Shown piece after piece: positions 6,221 to 12,253 of a stretch of DNA of 12,253 nt. The DNA lies in NCBI GenBank assembly GCA_937915765.1, contig CALGHE010000058.1, positions 1 to 12,253 of the forward strand. Direction: 5' to 3'. The notes beneath the pieces are model-generated. The model had not been told where the DNA came from. It did not search any database and was given only the letters and a program-made list of their open reading frames with translations. The first letter of the stretch is position 1, and every line of letters starts with the position of its first letter. This DNA is from an uncultured Bacteroidales bacterium. Lineage in GTDB: Bacteria; Bacteroidota; Bacteroidia; Bacteroidales; Paludibacteraceae. A program made the translations under genes and the position numbers.

Positions 6221-6943
6221 ATGAATATACTTCTCGACATGCACACACATACGATTGTGAGCGGACACGCTTACAGCACTTTGCAGGAGATGGCTCAAGC
6301 CGCTGCCGAACGAGGACTGAAATTATTAGGCATAACAGACCACGGGCCTGGAATGAACGGAGCTTGCAACCCAATGTATTTCAGGAACTTCAGCGTTGTG
6401 CCTCAGTTTATTAACGGAGTTGAAATAATGATGGGAGCAGAGATGAACATTCTGAACACGCAAGGCACCCTCGACCTTGACAAAAGCACCAGAAAACTGC
6501 TCTCGCTGCGCATTGCCGGATTTCATTACAGAAGTTTTGAAAAAGGCACGATAGAGGAAAATACGGACGGTCTTATCAAAGTAATCAAAAGCAAGGAGAT
6601 CGACATCATCAGCCACCCTGGCGACGGCACAGCCGAACTGCTGTTCGAGCCGATTGTCCTGGCCGCCAAAGAGCACGGTACTTTGCTGGAGATTAACAAC
6701 AGCTCTCTTAAACCGATACGTAAGAAACCTATGGCTCGCCCTAACAATATCGAAATTCTAAAACTTTGCAAAAAATATGATGTCCCGGTAATACTTGGCA
6801 GCGACGCTCACATCTCTTTCGACATAGCTTGCTACGAACATATTTATGAACTGCTTGCCGAAACAGAGTTTCCGGAAGAGTTAATCGTCAACGACAAAAT
6901 CGACATGTTCAAAGAGATTATACGAAAAAAGAAAGAGGGCTAA
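6221..6943 (+). CDS. YcdX-like PHP-domain metallophosphoesterase
   Basis: PHP-domain enzymes use a trinuclear metal site to hydrolyse phosphate esters. YcdX of E. coli is the structural reference, and its physiological substrate is uncertain. The 240-residue product shows every expected ligand: H8, H10, H16, H41, E74, H102, H132, D195 and H197. These lie in the segments DMHTHT, GITDHGPGM, GAEMNI, AGFHY, SHPGD and GSDAHI, and they line up with the nine YcdX ligands at a nearly constant offset. The length is also that of YcdX. I chose the ATG at 6221; a TTG two codons earlier is also in frame but less likely. The gene has its own promoter box, stands alone, and is followed 26 bp later by a copy of the inverted repeat. 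Histidinol phosphatase or polymerase PHP roles are less likely given the length and fit. Confidence 0.9.
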   Translation: MNILLDMHTHTIVSGHAYSTLQEMAQAAAERGLKLLGITDHGPGMNGACNPMYFRNFSVVPQFINGVEIMMGAEMNILNTQGTLDLDKSTRKLLSLRIAGFHYRSFEKGTIEENTDGLIKVIKSKEIDIISHPGDGTAELLFEPIVLAAKEHGTLLEINNSSLKPIRKKPMARPNNIEILKLCKKYDVPVILGSDAHISFDIACYEHIYELLAETEFPEELIVNDKIDMFKEIIRKKKEG

Positions 6944-6969
6944 ACATCGTCTCAACTGTTTTGCACCAA

Positions 6970-7038
6970 GGCAGTTTCTGTAAATTAGTCCAAGTGATTT
7001 TGAAGAGTATTTCAAACTAATAATTTACAGAAGCTGCC
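6970..7038. repeat. Dispersed inverted-repeat element, copy 2
   Basis: The arms GGCAGTTTCTGTAAATTA (6970-6987) and TAATTTACAGAAGCTGCC (7021-7038) are complementary over 18 positions, with one T-G pair at arm position 6. Against copy 1, the left arm differs at only two positions. Position 5 is A-T in copy 1 and G-C here, a compensatory change. Position 6 is C-G there and T-G here. The 33-nt loop holds a second inverted repeat, TTTGAA (6999-7004) with TTCAAA (7011-7016), and is unlike the loop of copy 1. No T-tract follows, and no matching flanking duplication is seen. Confidence 0.8.
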
Positions 7039-7342
7039 CTTTCGCCATACGCACTCTTTCTCGCGGAAAAAGGATAAGTTATGACACCACAAACATCAAA
7101 ATGGGCAAAACGCAGATCTGTGCATCTGCTAAAAGAAACATACAAACCGTTTTTTTTGCAACTTTTTTTTCTTTGCAGTTGTCTCGTTTCTTTATTTTTT
7201 TGTAAATTGCGCTTGTTTTCTGGTTTGGTTTACAGGATGGTTTGTCTTTTACAAAACTGAAAAAAGATACGGTCACATATCAAACTGACAACCAATCAGA
7301 TATACAACTTGCATTTTATATTTTTAATTTATTTTTTATTTT
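7039..7342. other. AT-rich noncoding region upstream of the surface lipoprotein
   Basis: About 300 bp with no credible gene. It contains long T-runs (7149-7156, 7163-7170 and 7194-7201) and a short 6-bp hairpin (7112-7117 with 7124-7129). The final 30 bp before the lipoprotein ATG are almost pure A and T, a usual setting for translation starts in this phylum. No exact TAnnTTTG box was found on the plus strand. A near match, TATATTTT (7317-7324), is so close that it would give a very short leader. Confidence 0.5.
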
Positions 7343-7867
7343 ATGAAAAAAAAGCTTTTATTATGCGGACTTATTGCTTTTACCGCATTCAACTTTGTTG
7401 CTTGTGATGATGATGATGACAACAACGCCACAAACAACAACTCTACAAGCGACACTGTCAGCAACGACTCAATCAGCGACGGAGAAGGTACAAATTCCAA
7501 TCTTTCCGCTGAGTTTATAGAAGCTAGCGACTGTCTTGGCGAAAGTCTTCCCAATGCCGTAGGCGAAGAAAGACCTCTTAGCATCGCTTACAAATACAAC
7601 GCTGAGAACGGAGAAGTGGAATTAATCACGAAAGATGTCGTGCTCAATTGCGCGGCAATTCCTAGCGCTGAGTTTGCTTTTAACGGAGATACAGTTGTTG
7701 TCAGATTCGCAGACAAGAACGAAGGAGACAGGACAAAGTGTTATTGCTTCTTCAATTTAACATCAAAATTGAAGGGTGCGGAATCTAAAGTTTATTACAT
7801 CAGCACAAACAAAGGAGTATCTCAGCTTGACCTTTCTAAGAATCAGGAGGGAGAAATTCAGTTTTAA
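7343..7867 (+). CDS. Small predicted surface-exposed lipoprotein, function unknown
   Basis: I do not recognise a named family. The 174-residue product starts with a signal peptide (MKKK, then a hydrophobic segment LLLCGLIAFTAFNFVA) ending in a lipobox-like FVAC, so Cys21 would be lipidated after signal peptidase II cleavage. Five aspartates follow immediately. An acidic run just after the lipidated Cys is a known export signal that sends Bacteroidota lipoproteins to the cell surface. Residues 22-54 form a low-complexity D/N/S/T-rich linker. The rest (about 55-174) looks beta-rich and has four cysteines, C64, C103, C133 and C135. The NC...FNGDTVVV...CYCFFNL spacing reminds me of small uncharacterised Bacteroidales lipoproteins. 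It is a single-gene unit with a strong terminator, convergent with the sugar transporter. Confidence 0.85.
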   Translation: MKKKLLLCGLIAFTAFNFVACDDDDDNNATNNNSTSDTVSNDSISDGEGTNSNLSAEFIEASDCLGESLPNAVGEERPLSIAYKYNAENGEVELITKDVVLNCAAIPSAEFAFNGDTVVVRFADKNEGDRTKCYCFFNLTSKLKGAESKVYYISTNKGVSQLDLSKNQEGEIQF

Positions 7868-7883
7868 TAATTAGAAGCCATAT

Positions 7884-7920
7884 AAAAAGCCGAACTGCAT
7901 TGTAGTTCGGCTTTTATTTT
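7884..7920. terminator. Bidirectional terminator between lipoprotein and sugar transporter genes
   Basis: AAAAGCCGAACTGC (7885-7898) and GTAGTTCGGCTTTT (7902-7915) form a long stem with a 3-nt loop or, without the wobble pair, a 7-nt loop. TTTTATTTT follows on the plus strand and TTTTTATA on the minus strand. It starts about 17 bp after the lipoprotein stop and lies between convergent genes, so it can serve both. Confidence 0.9.
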
Positions 7921-8035
7921 GATGAGAAAAACATTAAAGAATTCGATTTCGGATATTTTTGAATTCACTTCACATATCTTACTCATATTCACTTAGTCAC
8001 GATGCCATGAAATTGCCAAAAACTTAGAATCCGCC

Positions 8036-9457
8036 TCAGTTCTTTTCAGTCAAAGGCTTCCTCATTCTGCTGCCAACGAAACCGTACCACACAAGGTAAG
8101 CGTAACAGAACAGAGGCACAACAAACGCCGCATGCACACCTATATGGTCCGCCACAACACCCTGAATAGGAGGCACCACCGCGCCGCCAAGAATCATCAT
8201 CACAAGCAATGACGAACCTTGCGAAGTGTATTTGCCAAGCCCGTCTATCGCAAGCGTAAACACATTAGAGAACATTATAGAGTTAAACAGCCCTACCGCA
8301 AGAATCATCCAGAGAGAGATGTCGCCGTCTGTCAGCAACATAATCGTTATAAGCGCCATGTTAACAACAGCAAACAGCCCAAGCATACGCGAAGGCACCG
8401 ACTTTGCCGCTATGAACACAATGTAGTTCAGCACAAGAAAACCTATGTAATACAACACCTTGTCTAACGGCACTTGTTCTCCGCCACGTATCTCTGCAGA
8501 CATCTGAATCGCAACAACGACGAACAAAAACGTAAGCACAGCAGACACGCCCATCAGCAGCCTCTTCTTCATTGTCGCCATCTGGCTCATCGAGATCGCT
8601 CCCATAAAACGCCCTATCATAGCGCCGCCCCAATAGAAGGAAAGGAAAGTGCTTGCAGCCTCTTTTGTCATCCCTTGAGATTTTTCCATGAAAGAGATCA
8701 AATTGCTGCCTATTGCCACCTCTGCACCCACATAACAGAATATGCCTATCATACCGAACACAAGATGCGGATGTTTCAACACCCCCGTTTTGTTTCCGCC
8801 CAAGCCTCCGCTGGTTTCGTCCTCCACATTAGGAATATAAGAAAAGAAAATTATTCCGGCGAGGAGCAAAAGCACGCTTGCAAGCACAAGATAAGGAATC
8901 TGCACCGCCGAAGCTCCGGATGCATTTTTCGCAAAGTAGTTGAACACAAAAAAACCGCCTATAATCGGAGCCAATGTTGTTCCAAGCGAATTGAAGCCTT
9001 GCGACAAATTCAAGCGGCTGGATGCGGTCTTCGGACTGCCCAAAATAGCGATAAGCGGATTGGCTGCAATCTGCAAAAAAGAGAAGCCCGCGCCCAGCAA
9101 GCACAAAGCAAGCAAGAACATTTCAAATGCCTGTTCTTTCGAACTTGCCTCATTGTAAAACAAAAAGCACGAGATTGCAGATATTATCAATCCGCTTATT
9201 ATCATATTCTTATAGCCTATTTTTGAAATAGGATCGCCCCACAAAATTGAAATGATGAAATATATTAGCGACATGATAAAATAAGGCACAAAAAATGCGG
9301 ACTGCACCAAATTAGCCCGAAAGTAATCCAACTCAAACACCTCTTTCAGATAAGGAATCAGAATGTCGTTCATGCTTGTAATGAAACCCCACATGAAAAA
9401 AAGCGTCGTTAACGTAACGAGCGGAAGCGCATAATTCCGTTTCTTTTCATTTTCCAT
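8036..9457 (-). CDS. FHS-family sugar:proton symporter (FucP/GluP-like MFS)
   Basis: This is a 473-residue inner-membrane protein of the major facilitator superfamily, with about 12 hydrophobic segments. The opening TLTTLFFMWGFITSMNDILIPYLKEVF is the typical start of the fucose-galactose-glucose:H+ symporter group. Also typical are GFSFLQIAANPLIAILG, the following SRLNLSQGFNSLGTTLAPIIGG, and ILGGAVVPPIQG in the C-terminal half. Members import L-fucose, glucose, galactose, or amino-sugar derivatives, and the substrate cannot be read from sequence by eye. I chose the ATG at 9457 (MENEKKRNYAL). A TTG three codons earlier is also in frame. The gene lies 67 bp downstream of a TonB-dependent receptor on the same strand and is probably read with it, though an imperfect -7 box (AATATTTG, 9498-9505) could give it separate expression. 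A bidirectional terminator lies downstream. Confidence 0.9.
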   Translation of the reverse strand: MENEKKRNYALPLVTLTTLFFMWGFITSMNDILIPYLKEVFELDYFRANLVQSAFFVPYFIMSLIYFIISILWGDPISKIGYKNMIISGLIISAISCFLFYNEASSKEQAFEMFLLALCLLGAGFSFLQIAANPLIAILGSPKTASSRLNLSQGFNSLGTTLAPIIGGFFVFNYFAKNASGASAVQIPYLVLASVLLLLAGIIFFSYIPNVEDETSGGLGGNKTGVLKHPHLVFGMIGIFCYVGAEVAIGSNLISFMEKSQGMTKEAASTFLSFYWGGAMIGRFMGAISMSQMATMKKRLLMGVSAVLTFLFVVVAIQMSAEIRGGEQVPLDKVLYYIGFLVLNYIVFIAAKSVPSRMLGLFAVVNMALITIMLLTDGDISLWMILAVGLFNSIMFSNVFTLAIDGLGKYTSQGSSLLVMMILGGAVVPPIQGVVADHIGVHAAFVVPLFCYAYLVWYGFVGSRMRKPLTEKN

Positions 9458-9524
9458 AAAACACAATACTTTAAATTTGACTTTAATTTTAAATTAACAA
9501 ATATTCTCTAACTCACAGCTTACA

Positions 9525-11945
9525 TCAGAACTCCAACATAAGTTTCACATTCACCTGTCTGCTTGTCAGATAATTAGGCACTGCATACTGCACATTAGTC
9601 ACATCCGTCACCCAATAATAAGAATTAACGTTGCTAATATCAAACAGGTTCAGCACATCAAGCCCGACAGTCAGAGACTTCAGATACTTCAGCACGCTTT
9701 TCTGCATAATCTTATCCTTGCCCTTTTCGAGCGAATAAGAGATACCTAGATCCACGCGCCTATAGTCCGGAGTGCGGAAAACCGCGTCCTTGCGTTCGCT
9801 GCGCGGCGGTCCGAACGGCAGTCCGTCAGCCCAATTCAGTTTAATGTTAGCCTTCAGATTAGACATCCCCGGCAGATAATCCTGAAAGAACAGAGAAAAG
9901 TTGTACAACTGGTCTGTCGGGCGCGGAATATACCCCACACCGTCGCCGTAGATATTCTCCTTTGTCCGCATAAGAGAGAGCGAGACCCAAGAGTCCGTGC
10001 CAGGCACAAACTCGCCGAACAGCTTCATGTCCAAACCCACAACATAACCGTCGCCCTTATTTTCGCCTGCATATACAATTCTCACATTATCAACATTATA
10101 CGGATTTATTCTGTCAATATACTTCCCGTAAATCTCGGTGGTGAACTTGAAAGGTCTGTCCCACATTTTATAATAATAGTCGCCGCCAACCATCAATTGG
10201 AACGAACGCTGAGCCTTAATGTTTTTGTTCAGCACCACGTCGGTGTTTCCGTTTTCAGAGACAACCGTATCTTTTATTTCCTTATAAAAAGGAGCTTGAT
10301 GATACATGCCGGCAGCCACCCTGAAACCCAAGTTCGGGTTACGTTTTGGCAGATATGCGAAAGAGACCCTCGGGCTGATCAGCAGCTCGTCGTTGAAAGA
10401 CCAGTAATTAGCCCTCAGACCAGCAGTCACAGAAACTTTCCCTCGCTCCGTCCAGTTCGTGTAAGTATCCTGAATATAAGCAATAAAACGGTCTGTTTCA
10501 AGATTTTGCTTAGCCGCAAGATTATAATAAAGCGACAGACGGTCCGGCAACATCGGCACTGAGTAACCTGCAGAATCTCGCATTTCCCACTCGTCCGCCT
10601 TGTCTTCAATAACCTCTCGCTGATAAGTCAAGCCCCACTTTATCAGATTTCTCTTCAGGCAGACTTTCCCTATCTGCGAAACATTGAACACGGTAGAATG
10701 CAAATTGTTACGAGCATGTTCGTGGTACTTCCCTATACCGGAGCCTTCGTCAACGTTAAAATTATCGCCCGCAGTTTCGCTCAGCCAGTATTCCCCCGCA
10801 ATATCAAAAGTCTCGCGCTCCTGCGAGTTAAAAGCAGAGACAAGCAGCCCCAGCTCCAAACTGTCCGCAGGCTTAAAATTCAAGGAAAGATTACCGAAAA
10901 AAGTCTGGAAAAGATCCTTCTCCTTACCGTCAAAATAAACGGTAAACTCCTTTGTGTTTGTCATCGTCCCGAACGAAGTTTTACGAGTTTGCGGAACAAA
11001 CTCGTAACTATTCCGCGAAATATTTCCAAGGAAAGACAAGTCCCATTTCTTAGACAAGCCCAATGTCAGATAAGTCTGATAATCAAAGAAAGACGGGCTG
11101 TACTCTCCGTTAGTGTCGAGCGAGCCGAGCAGATGCTTCAGCGTTTTGTAACGCACTCCATGGAGCTGAGTGAAAGAGCCGCTGGCAGTTCCCACATACC
11201 CCGAAGCGCCGAGCAGACTCACCTCTGCCGCACCCTCGAACTCAGACGGCTTTTTATACTGAATATCCAGCACCGACGACATCTTATCTCCAAATTCGGA
11301 AGAGAATCCGACCGACGAAAACTGAATAGAGCCGACCATATCCGGGTTCACAAAACGAAGGCCCTCCTGCTGCCCCGCGCGTATAAGCAGCGGACGATAA
11401 ACCTCTATATGATTGACATACACGCTGTTTTCGTCATAATTGCCGCCGCGAACGGAATACTGCGAACTAAGCTCATTATTAGAAGAGACCCCAGCTTGCG
11501 TGGAAACGACAGACTCTATGCTCTTGTTCGCGTCCGGCACAGCCTTGTAGGCCGACACATCTATATATTCAGACGACTCAGTCTGCCTCCTGATTTTTTT
11601 CACATCAAAGCCTCCGAGCTGCGTGACCGCCTCCTTCATCTTCACGTTCAACTCAAACTCGCTTTTAGAATCCTCTAAAGAGACCAAATGCTCCTGAGTC
11701 TCAAAATCAACAAAAGAGAAGACCACATTGAACCGCTTCATGTTCTCCACCGCCAACTCATAAAAGCCGCTATGATCAGAAACAACACCTTTGCCCTGGT
11801 CTTCTGCCAAAAAGACCTCAACCCCTGCCAACGGCACCCCTTTTTCGTCGGTCACCTTGCCAAACAACCTGCACTGCCCTGCCGCCGAAACACAAAACAA
11901 AAGCAGCGACAGTAGCAACAATATATTTTTTACTCCTATTTTCAT
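9525..11945 (-). CDS. TonB-dependent outer-membrane receptor with carboxypeptidase-regulatory-like N-terminal domain
   Basis: This is an 806-residue energy-dependent outer-membrane importer. A signal peptide (MKIGVKNILLLLSLLLFCVSAAG) is followed by a carboxypeptidase-regulatory-like beta-sandwich (about 25-105; GKVTDEKGVPLAGVEVFLAEDQGKGVVSDHSGFY in two parts). The plug domain (about 140-232) contains QYSVRGGNYDE, VYVNHIEVYRPLL and SEFGDKMSSVLDI. The rest forms the 22-strand barrel and ends in VNVKLMLEF, a terminal Phe suited to BAM-dependent insertion. It is shorter than a typical SusC, and no SusD partner follows. It resembles a conserved generic Bacteroidota receptor type rather than a glycan-locus SusC. 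I chose the ATG at 11945; a GTG two codons earlier is in frame. No TonB box could be assigned. The FHS sugar symporter gene follows after 67 bp. The substrate is unknown. Confidence 0.92.
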   Translation of the reverse strand: MKIGVKNILLLLSLLLFCVSAAGQCRLFGKVTDEKGVPLAGVEVFLAEDQGKGVVSDHSGFYELAVENMKRFNVVFSFVDFETQEHLVSLEDSKSEFELNVKMKEAVTQLGGFDVKKIRRQTESSEYIDVSAYKAVPDANKSIESVVSTQAGVSSNNELSSQYSVRGGNYDENSVYVNHIEVYRPLLIRAGQQEGLRFVNPDMVGSIQFSSVGFSSEFGDKMSSVLDIQYKKPSEFEGAAEVSLLGASGYVGTASGSFTQLHGVRYKTLKHLLGSLDTNGEYSPSFFDYQTYLTLGLSKKWDLSFLGNISRNSYEFVPQTRKTSFGTMTNTKEFTVYFDGKEKDLFQTFFGNLSLNFKPADSLELGLLVSAFNSQERETFDIAGEYWLSETAGDNFNVDEGSGIGKYHEHARNNLHSTVFNVSQIGKVCLKRNLIKWGLTYQREVIEDKADEWEMRDSAGYSVPMLPDRLSLYYNLAAKQNLETDRFIAYIQDTYTNWTERGKVSVTAGLRANYWSFNDELLISPRVSFAYLPKRNPNLGFRVAAGMYHQAPFYKEIKDTVVSENGNTDVVLNKNIKAQRSFQLMVGGDYYYKMWDRPFKFTTEIYGKYIDRINPYNVDNVRIVYAGENKGDGYVVGLDMKLFGEFVPGTDSWVSLSLMRTKENIYGDGVGYIPRPTDQLYNFSLFFQDYLPGMSNLKANIKLNWADGLPFGPPRSERKDAVFRTPDYRRVDLGISYSLEKGKDKIMQKSVLKYLKSLTVGLDVLNLFDISNVNSYYWVTDVTNVQYAVPNYLTSRQVNVKLMLEF

Positions 11946-11950
11946 TATCA

Positions 11951-11958
11951 CAAAGGTA
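11951..11958 (-). promoter_or_regulatory. -7 box directly before the TonB receptor start codon
   Basis: Read on the minus strand this is TACCTTTG, an exact TAnnTTTG match. It ends 5 bp before the chosen ATG (11945-11943). If used, transcription would begin at or next to the start codon, so the mRNA would be nearly leaderless or a start farther downstream would be used. No clear -33 TTTG was seen at the expected distance. Confidence 0.4.
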
Positions 11959-12146
11959 CGAAAAAATAAGAATCATATTAAAAATTATCAGTTTTTTTCA
12001 ACCACCAAAGACAAAAAGTCCAGCCAAAGAGCTCATTCCTCAAGAAAAACAGAATCAGTGCAAAAAATCGCTCAATTAGAACACTCTGATTATCAGAAGA
12101 ATAACCTTAACCTGTATTTTTTTTAAGATTTTTTTCATCAAAACAC

Positions 12147-12176
12147 TTGCAAATTTCAAAAATAGCCGTACCTTTG
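12147..12176 (+). promoter_or_regulatory. Promoter of tRNA-Tyr
   Basis: A -33 element TTG (12147-12149) is followed, 19 bp later, by a perfect -7 box TACCTTTG (12169-12176). This is the textbook Bacteroidota housekeeping promoter layout. Transcription should start near 12181, about 19 nt before the mature tRNA. Confidence 0.8.
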
Positions 12177-12199
12177 CAGTGCATTTGAGAGAGATGCAC

Positions 12200-12253
12200 G
12201 GGCGAATACCAGAGTGGCCAAATGGGGCAGACTGTAAATCTGCTGGTTTTTAC
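12200..12253 (+). tRNA. tRNA-Tyr (anticodon GTA), 3' end outside window
   Basis: The 5' acceptor strand GGGCGAA (12200-12206) is followed by T8-A9. The D arm has CCA (12209-12211) pairing with TGG (12223-12225). The anticodon stem GCAGA/TCTGC (12227-12231, 12239-12243) carries loop CTGTAAA, so the anticodon is GTA at 12234-12236. The next bases, TGGTTTTTAC, are the start of the long variable arm expected of a class II bacterial tRNA-Tyr. The window ends there. GTGCAT (12179-12184) and ATGCAC (12194-12199) can pair just before the mature 5' end. Confidence 0.93.

Noticed and set aside
7112..7129. Short hairpin GCAGAT/ATCTGC as a possible riboswitch or terminator
   Set aside because: The stem is only 6 bp, the nearest T-run is 20 bp away, and no known RNA motif is recognisable.
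7939..7966. Two GAATTC palindromes 16 bp apart downstream of the lipoprotein
   Set aside because: Each is only 6 bp in an AT-rich stretch, and the surrounding bases do not extend the symmetry. No element is supported.
8474..9226. Plus-strand open frame of 250 codons inside the sugar symporter gene
   Set aside because: It is antisense to a clear MFS gene, and its translation is histidine-, arginine- and cysteine-rich without structure typical of a real protein.
10698..11678. Long plus-strand open frame of 326 codons inside the TonB receptor gene
   Set aside because: It is antisense to a complete receptor with recognisable plug and barrel, and its product is rich in R, H, L and S with no recognisable domain, as expected of a shadow frame.
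11959..12140. Possible small gene or ncRNA between the TonB receptor and tRNA-Tyr
   Set aside because: The plus-strand open frame here begins inside the receptor gene, and the intergenic part is low-complexity and AT-rich with no stable hairpin or start signal.
1..12253. Defence system, CRISPR array, integrase, complete IS or prophage genes
   Set aside because: No spaced direct repeats, transposase, integrase, Cas, toxin-antitoxin or phage structural gene is seen. The truncated nuclease-like gene at the left edge alone does not make a system.

Overview
This window looks like an ordinary chromosomal stretch from a member of the Bacteroidota, most likely the order Bacteroidales. Three things point there. 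The PheS, Gmk and TsaB proteins are of the Bacteroides type. Several genes are preceded by the Bacteroidota -7 box (TAnnTTTG) rather than a sigma70 -10 box, with no obvious Shine-Dalgarno sequences. The right-hand side encodes a TonB-dependent outer-membrane receptor with an N-terminal carboxypeptidase-regulatory-like domain and a surface-type lipoprotein starting Cys-Asp5.

Layout, left to right: (1) 1-304, the C-terminal end of an AAA-ATPase-like/PD-(D/E)XK-nuclease-like protein (+), 12 bp before fmt (317-1285, +). (2) 1286-1485, a convergent intergenic region with an 18-bp-armed inverted repeat and terminator-like hairpins. (3) 1486-2917 (-), pheS followed 10 bp later by a bactofilin. (4) 3037-5096 (-), a tight yicC-gmk-nadD cluster. 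(5) 5353-6045 (+), tsaB from its own promoter, closed by a terminator. (6) 6221-6943 (+), a YcdX-like PHP-domain metallophosphoesterase, followed by a second copy of the inverted repeat. (7) 7040-7342, about 300 bp of AT-rich noncoding DNA, then a small surface lipoprotein (7343-7867, +) with a bidirectional terminator. (8) 8036-11945 (-), a TonB-dependent receptor followed by an FHS-family (FucP/GluP-like) sugar symporter. (9) 11946-12253, the receptor upstream region and a truncated tRNA-Tyr (+) with a well-formed promoter.

Functionally, the left two-thirds is translation and nucleotide housekeeping: initiator formylation, Phe charging, t6A modification of tRNA, guanylate kinase, NAD synthesis and an RNase of the YicC family, plus the bactofilin cytoskeletal protein. 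The right third is cell-envelope transport, where a TonB receptor and an inner-membrane sugar symporter could move one substrate across both membranes.

I see no defence island, CRISPR array, integrase or complete insertion sequence. The least explained signal is the pair of inverted-repeat elements at 1287-1360 and 6970-7038. Their arms are nearly identical, one arm position shows a compensatory base-pair change between copies, and the loops are unrelated.
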